A stretch of 64,000 nt of DNA, from positions 96,981-160,980 of the forward strand of contig SJOL01006610.1 of the NCBI GenBank assembly GCA_004794785.1, read 5' to 3'. Within the stretch, counting starts at the first letter, position 1. Every line of letters starts with the position of its first letter. A program made the position numbers and the translations under genes. This DNA is from Opisthorchis felineus. Lineage: Eukaryota > Platyhelminthes > Trematoda > Opisthorchiida > Opisthorchiidae. A model generated the notes under the pieces. The model saw only the letters and a program-made list of their open reading frames with translations, was not told the origin of the DNA and ran no database searches. Positions 1 to 11,559 of this stretch are shown in pieces.

Positions 1-121
1 TATGTAATTTTGTACAAATGCGCGTTTTTGTGGTTTTGCGTATTCAAACAAAAATCGTTTATGAAATTGAGGAAATACGTAACGTTATAATGAAAGCAAA
101 AGAAAGGTGAAAAACACCACA
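1..121 (+). repeat. Inverted-repeat segment, partner of 23703-23820
   Basis: The segment reads closely like the reverse complement of 23703-23820, with roughly 80-85 percent identity by eye over about 118 bases. Both contain the same run of landmarks: an AATGCGCGT word, a TATTCAAACAAAAA word and an AATGAAAGCA word. Similarity appears to continue to the left window edge, so the repeat probably extends outside. No reading frame of note. Confidence 0.75.
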
Positions 122-1162
122 GTATCGATTTATTCGATCGACTGAATTTGCGGAAAAATCGATCGATCGCTTATTTTATCTGTCCGGAAACTGTCTGCAA
201 TAACGTGTCTTCCGCATCACGCTCCGTAAACTTATTGTCAAGTCACCGTCCAAAGGATGAGTTTAGAATGGACAGAGTTACAGAAGCGCCGAACAGACCT
301 CATTTCGATTTCCGTGTCCATCTGCTGCAACTCGAGCTGCGGGGAAAACGCTACACCAAGTGACAAACCGAAGCACTTACGATCGTTACTCGACGAGTGC
401 CCTGTTTCACTTCCTGGATTCTCTAATGAGAACCTCAGTTGTTGAGTGGATAATGATTACAGTATGAATATAACAAGAGTAGTATGATTATCAACAACAT
501 AATTGCTACGTCATCCATACTCATCGTAGAGTGCGGTGTAAGTGACGAGGCTTCTACCACTCATGCAAAAACGCTAGATAAAATCTGGGAGCACTTGCTT
601 GATGGAAATCCATTAGAAAATCCACATGCCTTTTCACGGAACCTCTGGCGTTTGTTTGCCGCACACGTACGCCAAAAAAATTGCTAGTTAATGATCGATC
701 TTCGCCATCCTTAAATTTCATCTATCTCGAGGAGTATTCTTATGACTATTTGACCGGAAGATTCACACCATTTCGGAATTCTGTGATTCCAAGGAGTCGA
801 TGGACGCAACATGACTGTGACGTGTGGTTCCTTTTGTTCGTGTGCTTCTGTGTCACTGGAGCTCCACCAGTGCACAATTTAGGTATTTTCGCATTCATTT
901 CTTTGGTGATTACTAGGATTTCTCTGCTTTTTGCGCTTTGGAGAACAACACCCAGTCGATAGCCTGGCATTTTATCGACAACACCCTTATAAGTCTGAAT
1001 ATCATAAATATCTACGGCTACTGTGAATAAGACATCCGAGAAGCAGCGGTATGTGTTCAATGGAGCCCCTTCTGAGTGTTAAGCTTATCGAATTACGCTG
1101 GTTTAATTACTGTGAAAGCGCTTAAATCTAGATAGGTGGACGATAAGTACATTTAAGTGAGG
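122..1162. other. No feature recognised
   Basis: Only short, unremarkable reading frames on both strands. No recognisable domain, tandem repeat or RNA motif was found. The stretch lies between two pieces that each have an inverted partner on the right side of the 24-kb structure, so it may be unique filler or an insertion. Confidence 0.4.
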
Positions 1163-2710
1163 CTTCCGGGTCAAAGACCCACAAGATGATGTGTGGGTGT
1201 TTGTGTATACCAGACGTCTTCAGGGAATACGCTGCCCTAAGTGCCCACGCCCCACACGTGGGGGTCCAGCAGTAACACCATAGAAGCTCCGTTGACAGGC
1301 AGGAGAGAACTGAACACCTCATAATGTGCGGGATAGACAAACGGTCGCACAACGATACTTTCCGGCTTATTCACCATACCGCCTTTCCTCGGATTATAGT
1401 GTGTCGTCTAAGGAATTTGATGAACAGTTTAACGACTTGTGATTTTTTAGCACTGCAAAATTCCGTGGGGGGTGGATATTTGGAATGACTACTTTGGATT
1501 GCTCCAACTACTTTCAAATATATAGCGGTCTGTCCATGAATGAAGGAAGTCAATGGACAACTCGAGTAATCTGTACTGATTTTCCGACCATGGTAGATGA
1601 CCGAAATTAATCAGTGTATATCATAGACTCGCACAACCGAAAACACCACAAGTTAGTTTGCTGCAAAGTTCGTCTCGGTTGTCATCTCCTATAAGTGGTC
1701 TGGTCTGGATGTGGTCCCGCAGTGTGGCAAGCCTTGAAAATTCATGTGACCTCGGACGGTTACCCCGTTTGAGACCGTTTCAAGACGGAAATCTTGCGCA
1801 GCATCGTTTTTCTCTTCGTACAGACACGTGCACGTGCACGCGTACCAAGTTTCTGTTTGTACTGTAGAGATGCAGACAGAGGAGTTGGTTCATAACTCAC
1901 TGCATACATGCATTGTGAACGGAGCCGACAATAGTACTCAAGCTGACTGAGTGAACTGTTTCTCCTCGTGTTCGTCACCATCATCGTCATCATAAATTTC
2001 CCTAATGAAAACTTCATTTCAGCTACTGTGTACTTCTGGCACTCATTCGCGTTCTACCACGTTTTGCGCTGAGGCAAAAGTGGAAGGGAAAACCTAACAG
2101 CGTTTACAAGACCGTCCCACCCGGACAGCGCAGGCCCCAACCATATGAGGATATCTGTGCAGATGTGAGTAATACGCAGTACTAGGCAGACGATTTTGGA
2201 AGAAAAGGAACCAGTGACATCCGTCATATCCCCTTACTGATTTATGCCATGTTGTGGACAGCTGCTTTGCTCTGACTCCCAGAAAGCCCTTGCCATAAAT
2301 CCGACGCGATTGCTGTAAGAATGTGCTCTAAAGAGCGCACCAGGATGCGAATGCCCTGAAGCCATAGAAGGGGTGATACGATTCCAGAAAAGCAGAATTT
2401 ATTTTCGGGTGGGAAATATACTGGCCGACATATTGTCTTACCATTTGCATAGATCTTCAAGTCGATTTTTTGAAGAAACACTCGATGTCCTCGGCACTGT
2501 GACTCAAATATCTATCCTGTTCAGGCGGCAGATTTTGTGGACACGAATTGACTGAGTCTATTCATTTATTCACTAGGCTATCAATTTTTAACGCTTACTG
2601 GAGTTCATGGAGGATACGACTCAGAAAGTTTCTGAAAACTCTCCGACAGCTCACAGCTGGTTTCGCCCTTCTTGGAGGGCACCAGGTAAGAACAGCCCGC
2701 GAGTTTCCGT
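1163..2710 (-). repeat. Left arm of a 1.5-kb inverted repeat (partner 20515-22055)
   Basis: Read on the minus strand, this arm matches 20515-22055 almost throughout. About 1163-2480 is very close, with scattered substitutions. Identity falls towards 2710, where both copies run into the multi-copy repeat that carries a hammerhead-like core. Matching short reading frames (85 codons at 1760-2017, 79 codons at 2242-2481) are kept in both arms, but they have no recognisable domain and may simply reflect DNA identity. The arms lie 17.8 kb apart. Confidence 0.88.
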
Positions 2711-2722
2711 GAACTTTATGTT
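2600..2722 (-). repeat. Multi-copy repeat with hammerhead-like core, copy 1
   Basis: On the minus strand it has the family order CTGGTGC, a CC/GG hairpin stem, CGAAAC, then GAGCTGTC. It is related to copies at 4440-5035, 16527-16745, 19795-20080 and 20515-20620. The catalytic-core word CTGATGA is degraded to CTGGTGC here. The stem after GAAAC (ACCAGC against GCTGT) is the best preserved of the five copies. Confidence 0.65.
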
Positions 2723-4439
2723 CTAATTAAGCTCACCAGCAGAATATACACTGTCGAACTGTCCTCAGCACCCTTATGTGTATTGCGTTATATCAAACTA
2801 AACTACTAAATTTGTGTACGACGTTCTCTAACCAGTCGGACGTGCACATCTGCAGAATCAGTCAACAAAATGCTGATCTGGATGCCTGAAATGGCGACGC
2901 CAAGTACACTGAACAGGGTGTTTACTCTGCTTTGGGATGTTTTGTCATTCCTCGAAATAGCTATAGGTAGCTGGTTCGGTCGACTGAAAGGAAAAGCAAG
3001 TTGGGCACCTATATCATACCGATATTCATGGGTGCCAACTTCACGAAATTACGAGTAACCGGTCAGAAAGTATAATTACCCCAGGCCGCGTGAGTTTTGT
3101 TTCTACGAGCTTATCACTGGAGGTGGATAACGAATCGGCTGGCGTGAGTTGACTGGCTAGAGATTAGTGGCTCCTTATCTAAACTAAGTGTGAGTTAATC
3201 CAGCCATTCAGCATCCGCAACTCGTTTTCAACCACGAACTTCAAATTTACTAGTTTGCATAGCTTCAGGTACTCACGAAATGCTCAGGAAATACTAACGA
3301 TCCCCTACAATGTTGGAACAATTGCCGATGCATCTGGGATCGTCCCCATAGATGGATTTTACTGACAGGACGAAATTTCGATGGGAACCAGCTTGTTCGA
3401 AAAGTGTAGCATGCAGTTAAAATTATCCCTCTTCCCGTGTCCCTGACGAATGCCGACACGTTTTTCAAGTAAATTTGTTTGCTTTACATTGGATTTCATC
3501 TTTCTTTTCGGCTGCGACTCTCTGTAAAGTTTTCTTGTTTGCGTTGTGGTAAAAGCTTGCGACATCCTGTACTATGAGAACATGGGAATATCTGTTTGGA
3601 AAACAAGTTTGAACTTCATAGATTGCCCGGTTAAATTCCAGTTGTTTGATGATAATTTTGGCAACAAACTAACAGTAAAGTTATCACGTGTGAGTATTTG
3701 AAGCAACCTTTTAAAATAAAGTCACGTGAATATTGATTGTATGAACAGATTGGGGTTTCTTTCAATCCTGATTTCATTTCATGGGTGGAATCGATCAACG
3801 TTGTCAGACAGGCACCACTGATTTTTCTCAAGAAGAATGAAACAGCTGTACCGTGCTTTCCTGCCTGTTTTGGTTTGGGCTGAGTTTGAGTGTAGTAATT
3901 AACTGAACACGATGTCAGAAGCGTCATTATGTCCATTCGCGCTGTTGATTTTCTCTGTCTCGTTTCGTTGAATATAGATTCTCATTGAACTGGTAGTTCT
4001 TATTTTTTTTATATCCACGGAGAGGGTGCGAAATGTTGTTACGGCCGCTTCATGGACCCGATCGGTAGATGCCTCTGTACCCAACGTGGCCAGGATCAGG
4101 ATCTCATGCGAATAAAAAACTGAATGTGCCGTGGGAGAATCGGGAAGAAAGTTAGCGGGAAAAATTCTACAAGACGTCAATCTGCAAAACTATCGCTGAT
4201 ACGCTCCAGGACATTTGGTTGTCAGGCAGTGCTGCACAATCCGCCGGACCAGTTCAACTGCATGTCTGGTGGCAGGAGAAGTTTCCAGTCAAAGGGACAT
4301 CTTAATGTCACAAATGCGTCGATATGTTGTGGAATAAGTGAGCTAAACTCCTAAATGTTTTAAAGCGGAACTACGCTGGATAAGTTGTCATTTCGAAGAC
4401 AGCTTCGAGCATCACATCGCAATTTAATGGCACTGCGTA
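2711..4439. other. No feature recognised
   Basis: Short open frames only, none over about 100 codons and none with a recognisable domain. No repeat partner inside the window was noticed. Confidence 0.4.
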
Positions 4440-5035
4440 AGCACCTGGGTTCCAGGTGAGTCTCCCGTCAAAACCAAATTGGCATGCAAATGAGCATAGT
4501 TCTCTAACTTCATGCAACTCGGGTTCAAGTAGAACATGAGTTTGACGGTCAGTCGGGGACTGCGCCTACCTAATGAGCCCCAAGAAAGGGAAAATCGGTT
4601 GTGGGCTGTCGAAAGGTTTTCAGCAACCTTATGAGTAGTGTATGAAATCTGTACAATGTATCGATATGGCGCCAATGTATGGCGATATGGCGCCAACTGA
4701 AACATGAGACGGCCTGGTGCAGCACATTCAGTTGCTTAACAACCTCATAAACGAGGAATTCAGCTCGGTTCCAGGTTAGTCTCCCATCAAACCTAAATTC
4801 TAACACACTGTTCTTAGTTTCATTTTGGAGCCAGCTCAACAGTGACAGACACAAGTGATCCAGCGCGTATAACGTTTGGCGGAAACTTTGGTCACGTGTT
4901 CTGTCGGAGAACATATGATGCTGCACTCGAGAGTACAAAAGAGTTTCAGTTTGGAAGTTTTTCCCTCACATGGATCTTGATGTCCGGGCCCGTTTGAATG
5001 CAAATAATAGGCAATTCGCAAAGTGATGACTCATT
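4440..5035 (+). repeat. Multi-copy repeat with hammerhead-like core, copy 2 (tandem form)
   Basis: The segment with GGTTCCAGGT, AGTCTCCC and an ATGCAAAT octamer at 4449-4498 recurs at 4768-4811, about 320 bp downstream and in the same orientation. The core (CTAATGAGCCCC, GGGAAAATC, GGGCTGTCG) lies between them at about 4570-4605. This suggests a unit of about 320 bp present in tandem. Sequence shared with 19795-20080 continues through a GCGATAT/GGCGCCAAC block and a CAGCACATTCAGTTG word. The region after 4820 resembles the reversed neighbour of copy 16527-16745, with CACGTG and a GTCGGA word. Confidence 0.7.
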
Positions 5036-6081
5036 TGCAAACAAATTAAAATTTATCCCAATGAATAGTGCTCCGTCTAGAAAATATGATGATTGTAAAC
5101 ATCATGATGTCCGGTAACTCGATCCTGCCTGATGGCTTTCCCAAGTCCCTCGCTGTGTATAAGTGGTCCAGCTGCTTTTCACCTGTGTGGTCAGTAAAAA
5201 CAGATTTTAAAAAGTCCGAGTGACTGTTTGAAAAAACCGTTTTTTTTGGGTGGGTGGGGTTATGAGGTTGACAAGATTATTTCAGTGCAGTCCGTGTGTG
5301 AGTGAGCTGCCTGGTCCGTTGGTGATCAAAAACGTAATTTGATATCGAGTAAGAAATGACTGATCAACTGGCGGACAGTCAGAGGTGAGACGAATACGTC
5401 GGAAGGGACATGTCCTTGGTGCAGTTTTGTCATTCTAAACGCCCCCACTACTGCCCTTTGCCTATTCGTGTTAAGAACCGAATCGGTATTTTGTTAGCCA
5501 AGTTTACTCAACGGCAGTGACAGTGTGACAAATCACAAAAATCCAAGTTTCAACGTTGAGATGGTTGAATCATTTTCCCGCTCTCTGCACACCCATGAGC
5601 GGACTTGGTTTATCAGCCGAATTTCCTTCAGCGTTCCCCCTGGGATCATCAGTCGGACAGCCTTCTTGGTCTTCTGCAATGGTGAAGAAGGAAACAGCAA
5701 CGATGATAAGCAGGAATTGATTGAACTGTGCTTCAAGTAGTGTCACTTTTATTCAGTAGGCAAATGCATATTTTGCTTATTGGGAACCTGTGAAAATATA
5801 AGCACAACGTAGAGTACTAAAAACCAATAAATCTGTGCCAAGTAACACACCAGTTTCCTGGCTTCCGCGAACGCTCGGATGGACAACGCCTTTTGAAAGA
5901 ATCCATGCTTAATAGGACCATTTTCCCCTATGCTGAAACTATTTTTGCTGTGCAAACAAGTGCTGATATCTTCCAAAATAATGCACATGTGAAAAGGAAC
6001 TCTTAGCCAAAAGTCCCTGGAAGTATTTGCAACCACACATCCCCCAGAACTGAGAAATGACAATCATTCCAGCGAGAACTG

Positions 6082-6084
<3 letters not shown>
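5036..6084. other. No feature recognised
   Basis: No coding domain, RNA gene or repeat partner recognised; short frames only. Confidence 0.4.

Positions 6085-6117
<33 letters not shown>
6085..6117. repeat. (AG)n microsatellite
   Basis: An uninterrupted AG dinucleotide run of about 16 units. Confidence 0.97.
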
Positions 6118-6120
<3 letters not shown>

Positions 6121-8164
6121 AAAGCGTAGTAAGAACTCAGTGCAACAGTCCACGTACAAAACGTGTGTGAGTTGGAAGCTCTAATACACCTTTCTCTCCA
6201 TCCGAATTTCTGAGGGAATTCGGTCATACAATCCCTCGAATGATGAACCAGAGGATGACATCTTTCAGGATGGTTTGTTTAAAGAGGCCAACCATACTTA
6301 CCTTCGCCACCGTAATCACAAGGGTCCAGGCTGCCCATGCAAGCACCACACAGGTAAACCACGAGTAAGAATTGAACCAACATTAGACGACGTTCACTGC
6401 GCAAGCGGGACAGATTTATATAGCAAATGGACCAATCAGCTGTCGAATCCGGGGGTGATCTGAACCGATTACCACTCACATGCCAAAATGCAAAATTGAA
6501 TTGTAAATTACGCTTTGCTATTGATTCGTTCGTAGCCACAGTTCTGCGTCTAACCACATGCGGTCCACAGTGATAAATTGGGGTGAGCTAAAATGAACCG
6601 GACTAGCTTTCTTCCGACTGGATGTCCAAAGAGATTCGGACGAAATTAAAATGGTTAACCACAGTGTTAAGTCATGCATGAACTTTGGTGTTCATGAATA
6701 GAAGATTGCTGTATATCCTCGTCTGTACGATGACATGTGCAGGTCATTTAGAAGCAGTGTAGCGATTCACACCCGGGTCTCCGAATAGTCTACCACATCA
6801 CACAATCTGTCACATCTACAGATTTTAAGTGGAGCAGTTTATGCAGTGTGCAGATCCGTGGGGAATGCGTACGTTAAATGCGCTCAAATAAACAGGTTAT
6901 TGAAACTTTGGAGTCAAGCATTGCTCGTTCGTCGGGCAACATCCGGTAGACAAAGGATCTTCATCGGCTTCAGTGGCAGTCAATTAATCCATCGCTAAAT
7001 CTCCAAATTTTTAATGAATCCATTTCCAATTTGTAAAACCATCAATTAGGCTACATCCAAATCATTGGATCTCTAAAGGGAATTGAATTTTTGGGCCCGT
7101 CAACCTCTTCATCAAACATAAATCCAGTTGTCCTTCCCTGGACCGACCGGCTGAACTAACCGACCAGAAGTGACGTCTTCTGGGAGGCATACTGTTGTTT
7201 GTCCGCGGGAGGGGTGATCAAGATTAAAGCAAGAATTATCTCAAAAGGAGAAATGGGTTTGCTAATTTTGTGATATAAAGTGCTCTTTGAATGCAGCAAA
7301 GTCTTTATCGTGCTAAAGTGAGTGGGATTACAACGTTTAGAGTGTATTTTCATAAATCCAAGTGCATCTACACCGAATCCAGGACAAAATTCTTCAAATA
7401 GTTTGGACGTTGTTTTCGACAAGTCATTTACTGTAGTATTTCGGACAGCATTTGAAAATGTGCAAACGTATATTTAGTTCCCTTCACTTTGTACCCACAC
7501 ATCGAAAAATGAACCGGACTAATCAAACATTCCTATAGAATTTTTTTGATAGTTTTATAGTCGGCACCAAATAGCACGTGATGGCTTGTCCATGTGGTTC
7601 TGATCACCTCACCCGGGAATAAGGCTATCTGACCTCAAACGACATACCTCTCCTCAAAAGTGTTGACGACGTTTTTCTTGGAAATTAAATGTTTCGGTCT
7701 ACGTTCTTTCAGTAGATGGTAGCAGCGGCGGCCTTGCGTTCAACGAATTAAAAGTGACCCCTTAGTTTGATGAATATTGGATTTCATGGATTGTTTAGAG
7801 AATGGACTTGTAGGGGGGGGGGAACAACCGGTAACAGCGAATGTAAAGGCTCAATTTAGAAATGGTTCCAGTGCTCATCAAGGTCCAGCTAATCAAGGTA
7901 CTGAGTACGCTAGGTCCCGGCATTGCAAAACAGACTTTAAAGTGTCACTTGTACAGCCAGTTAGGAGTTACTTTTTCATTACCCCCCCCCCCTTCCCATG
8001 GCTTTTCTGCACATCCTGCTCGATTTGGACGATAATCGGACTGCAACAATAGTATGATGTTTCTGTAGTTTAAAGTGGGATTCCGCTTGCCGACAGATGA
8101 CTCACCTACAATGGCTCAGCGCGTGAATGAAAGCAAGTAAGCCGTTATTGGGAAACGAATCTAC
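6118..8164. other. No gene recognised; homopolymer runs
   Basis: No domain or repeat partner found. Two long homopolymers stand out: ten G at 7813-7822 and eleven C at 7982-7992. Their flanks do not pair with one another. Confidence 0.4.
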
Positions 8165-8340
8165 CTGTGCCAGTGTTGCTACGCTGTTCCAGTTCAAAAC
8201 ACAATGACTTTATTTTCGGAAAAGTTTGGTAACAATTGGTAGATTTATTGCTAGGCGACGTTTCGCTTTTGACACAAAAGCTTCGTCAGGCCAGGTTACG
8301 AAGTTGGTCGAGATACAAGGTGAAAGGTGAACCAACCGGC
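8165..8340 (-). repeat. Penelope-like element terminal repeat (fragment)
   Basis: On the minus strand the sequence has the order GGC, CTGACGA, an AGCTTTTG/CAAAAGC hairpin, GAAACGTC, GCCTAG and then AATAAA. This is the layout I associate with the pseudo-LTRs of Penelope-like retroelements, which encode minimal hammerhead ribozymes. No reverse transcriptase or GIY-YIG endonuclease frame was found nearby, so this is at most a truncated copy or a solo terminal repeat. The boundaries are approximate. Confidence 0.6.
8255..8292 (-). ncRNA. Minimal hammerhead ribozyme motif in a Penelope-like repeat
   Basis: Minus strand, 5' to 3': stem I strand GGC (8292-8290), core CTGACGA (8289-8283), stem II GCTTTTG/CAAAAGC with loop TGT (8281-8265), core GAAA (8264-8261), a two-pair stem III AC/GT, the cleavage triplet GTC ending at 8257, and stem I return GCC (8256-8254). 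The core words fit CUGANGA and GAAA. One extra A (8282) sits between the core and stem II, which lowers confidence. Hammerheads with such a short stem III are described as acting mainly in dimeric transcripts. Confidence 0.6.
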
Positions 8341-9859
8341 TAAGTTAAGCTAAATCTCTGTAAGGTGTGGGCCGAGGGGTTTTGTGTGTTAGGGTGGGTC
8401 ACCAATGGATTTATGTTTGCGCTTTCACAGATATACTACTGATGAGTAGTCTCAACAAGAGCAATAGCTTTTGGTTAAACCAAACAACTAGTCATGGAAA
8501 AGGAACCTGTGGAGAGATTAGTGAATTGCCAATTCAGAGTAGCCAAAATTTTGATACGGCTCCATTTCGTTCGCATATGCTGAGAAGCACTGTACAAAGC
8601 AGGTATAACACAACACAAAGACGTACAACACAGACCACCGCGGAACAGGAACGGCGCACTTTGAACTAACGGGCTAGCTTTGAAGTTAAAAATAAGGGTG
8701 GTCGTGAACATTGCATGGTTGACTTGAAGGATTACATCTTGAAAGACCCCAGAAAAGAGCACCGGATTTAACATCAGAAGATCTTTTTGAGCCACAAGGT
8801 GAAAGAAACATAATAAGTGATATATTACGGTGAATCACTGGTGGCCTGTTCCAAGGGGACTCAGTGTGAATGGGATGAGATAACCACGATTCTACGTGAA
8901 GCTGCTTGTGATGTTTCCAAGCGCGCACACCAATGCCACTGAATCTCGGAACGCTCAATATTACTTCTTAATGCCGATCTCAGTAAGGTCTATTGAGGTT
9001 TTGCTTTAAAAGATGCGATCTCTTTTAAATCCACACATATAACTGGTGGATGTGGTAGTCTAGTTCTACCCCTGGAGTTCGTTGAAAATTCTCTACCGCC
9101 TGTGATGTTTCTGATCACTGCACACTGTAAAAGGATATCATCAACGCAATGGTGCCTACCTCCGAATATGTGGGGGGCAATGGGTTCGCCTAAATTGGCT
9201 TTGTGGTGACGGCGTATTCAAGAGAACAACTGTACCCTAATCTCAGTTCGATCTCGGTATTCACAAACGCACAATTCCGGATGACATAAATCTGAGCTCC
9301 ATGGCCCCCTGGTCTCACTTTCCACTAAACAAACGAAATTCGAGGGCTGACATTTGGGTAATAATGCCGGACCATATTTCATTTGAAGCTGTAGCACATT
9401 TTGCTGGAGTTCCGGCGACAGATTGCTCCTGGTCGCAATCACAAATCAACTCGGTGTATCACCCGTCGCCAGGTCTCGGTACACACCGGGAAGCCTAGTG
9501 GATCCCAAAGTCCGACGAAATAGGAAACGCGACGAATGCTGAAAACATCTACAGCTTGTTCCTTTGTTGATTCATTCGACAGATCCTCAGATGTAATAAC
9601 AGTAAGGCCTCAGGTCAGCTCTGTGATCTGCTCAAATCAGTGTTCACAACAGAAGAACCACCGACGGTGCCCAAAGTGTAGTAAGCGCTTATAACCAGGT
9701 CAAAGACACATGTACAACGAGTCGCATTTAAAGTGTATGCGGTGAGAGTATTTTGGAAATTCGGACATATTCTAGATGCACCAATGGTAACCGGAATTTA
9801 GCGGATACTGGAATATGGCCGGTAGAAACGAGCTATAGTGACTGACGTAACCGGGTAAC
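8341..9859. other. No feature recognised
   Basis: Several reading frames near 100 codons occur on both strands, but their composition looks random and no motif is visible. Confidence 0.4.
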
Positions 9860-10623
9860 GATCTGTGGGCTTTCATGTCTGTGCGTGCTGGCATGCTTTT
9901 GATGGCATCGGTTTTTTCCGGGTCTTTTTGGAGTCCCTATTCGTCAGTGATGATACCGACCGCATGAAGAAGGCGCACTTCTCTCGGCGCACTCTGAATT
10001 CATACTCTTGAGAAAAACCGTGTACGTGATTAAGATGCTGCTAACATTTGTCGGGTTAGAACCCATGGCGATGAGATCGTTCAAATAGGTGACAACACGT
10101 GGGGCTTCCTTCAGCATCGTATCCGTGAGCTGTTGAAATACGGCAGTCGAGTATAATGAAGCAAACCGAGGTGCGTATTGATGGTCAAAATGCCTAGGGA
10201 TTCCTCTTCGACTTCAACCGACAGGTAAGCCTCAGTCAAATCCGTTTTCGCAAAACGTTTGTGTCCATTCCGTTTTGTGAACAAGTCATCTGGAGGAGGC
10301 ACAAGATACTGACGGTTATCCAGCACAGCATTGAGACCGTTGGGAAATTCTGCATTCAAGCGGATAGTCTCGTTAGCTTGCCTCACCAATAGTTTGTGTG
10401 GCCCACGCCGAGTGGCTGATTGGCTGGAGAACACCAGCCTTCTGTAGTCGGTCCAGTTCCTGATCAGAGATGGGAAGTCTGCATACGGTACTGGGAGTTT
10501 CAGCTTGAAAATCGGTCTAACATTTGGGAGGAGGCACAGTCTGGCTTTCGCTTTCCTGTACGGTTGTACCCCATCGGTGCACTGCGTTGCAGAAAGTCCT
10601 CCAGTGAACGCTTCAAGAAGCAA
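9860..10623 (-). pseudogene. Ty3/gypsy reverse transcriptase relic
   Basis: A minus-strand frame (10111-10623) reads through the N-terminal and palm parts of a gypsy-type reverse transcriptase. It includes a PDDLFTKRNGHKRFAKTDL-like stretch and the segment TEAYLSVEVEEESLGIL, in which the D of KTDL is the first catalytic aspartate. After a frame change near 10130 the protein continues as VFQQLTDTMLKE and a YLND box at about 10045, where active enzymes have YLDD or YMDD. Further remnants run to about 9860. RNase H and integrase are not seen. With the protease and gag remnants just upstream, this is one decayed retrotransposon. The enzyme would copy element RNA into DNA in cytoplasmic particles. 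Frameshifts and the altered active-site box argue that it is dead. Confidence 0.82.
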
Positions 10624-10664
10624 GTTTGTTCAATGGTATCTTGGGGTGCTGAGCACGTGAGGTT

Positions 10665-11015
10665 TCAAACAGAGTTGATTGGGTTTTTCAGTGGATTGAT
10701 CCTATCGATTCCATCCAGCCGCATGTGATCAACCTTGGGACATGACGTCAGGTAGCATGTGGCTTGAACCGTCGAGGCATTAAAGTTTATGGAGAAATCA
10801 AACTCCCCATCCAATTTCAGCTCACCCACAGAGGCATTGTGAGTCCAGTATTCAGTCGGTTCCCCATTCGGCTGATCAATTCGTTTGCATGTTCTTTCAC
10901 TGCGCAGCATGATGTTGGAACCTGTATCGAGCCGCAACCGAACTGGGATGTTGCTGATACGCACCAACATAAATCTCCTGCGGCAAGTGAAGTCAACCTT
11001 AGAGGTCACCATCAC
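10665..11015 (-). pseudogene. Retropepsin-like aspartic protease of the same gypsy relic
   Basis: A frame of 116 codons on the minus strand contains VRLRLDTGSNIML, where D30-T-G-S is the retropepsin active-site triad (the aspartate codon lies near 10926-10928). It precedes the reverse transcriptase frame in the usual gag-protease-RT order, with a break at 10624-10664. The methionine at 11015 is only the first ATG in the frame; in such elements protease is normally part of a gag-pol polyprotein and does not start independently. It would cleave that polyprotein during particle maturation. Length and motif fit the family; the flap region is not clearly recognisable. Confidence 0.8.
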
Positions 11016-11040
11016 CGTATCTGGCCGTGATTTTTGAGCT

Positions 11041-11440
11041 GCACGGTGGTGTGATGGTGATCTTCTGTGAGGCTAACTGTCGCGATACCAGCAACTGGCA
11101 GGAGCTTTGCTAAGATTTCGATCTGTCTAGTTCTGGGACTTCCTTGGAATGTCAGAGTCATTTGTGTGGACACAACTGCTGGGAGTTACGGTGCTACGCA
11201 TTGATTAGGCTCTGGCATTCGGTGGTGAGGCTCTATTACGTCACATCAGCATTCTGTTCAATTCTTTGAAGTAGCCACAAAAATGAGGTAGTCGAACTGG
11301 TTCTGCATCACTGAGCTGAGATGAGCTTAAAACGCTCACATTCCCGATTGACAGCGCTGGCAAGCGTGAGGAAGTCGTCATCATCTTTCGTGGCCAGGTT
11401 GAGACACTTGTAACAAATACCGAATAGTTATGTTTCATCG
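11041..11440 (-). pseudogene. Gag remnant of the same gypsy relic
   Basis: In shifting minus-strand frames I read fragments typical of flatworm gypsy gag: FLTLASAVNRECERFKL at about 11360-11310, then RIEQNADVT and LTTECQSLI around 11250-11190, followed by stops. Gag forms the particle and binds element RNA. The fragments are in the right order ahead of protease. A zinc knuckle is not visible, and several stop codons and frameshifts show the region is broken. The call rests on short recognisable words and on context. Confidence 0.6.
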
Positions 11441-11559
11441 ACCAATATCAGCGACATTGTCGCGGGGCAGCTTGTCAGCGGAAATATCCGGGACAAAAAT
11501 GGATCTGTGCTATCCACCAAAGATGAACAGTTTGACACAATACGTCGAACGAGAATTTA

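Noticed and set aside
5648..5675. CTGATGATCCC on the minus strand as a hammerhead
   Set aside because: Followed by GGGGGAACGC, without a GAAAC core or stem I.
7813..7992. G10 and C11 runs as the arms of a hairpin
   Set aside because: The homopolymers could pair, but their flanks do not, so this is more likely slippage.
8440..8475. CTGATGAG near 8443 as another hammerhead
   Set aside because: No GAAA core or stem II in the proper position; the word lies in a small ACTACTGATGAGTAGT palindrome.
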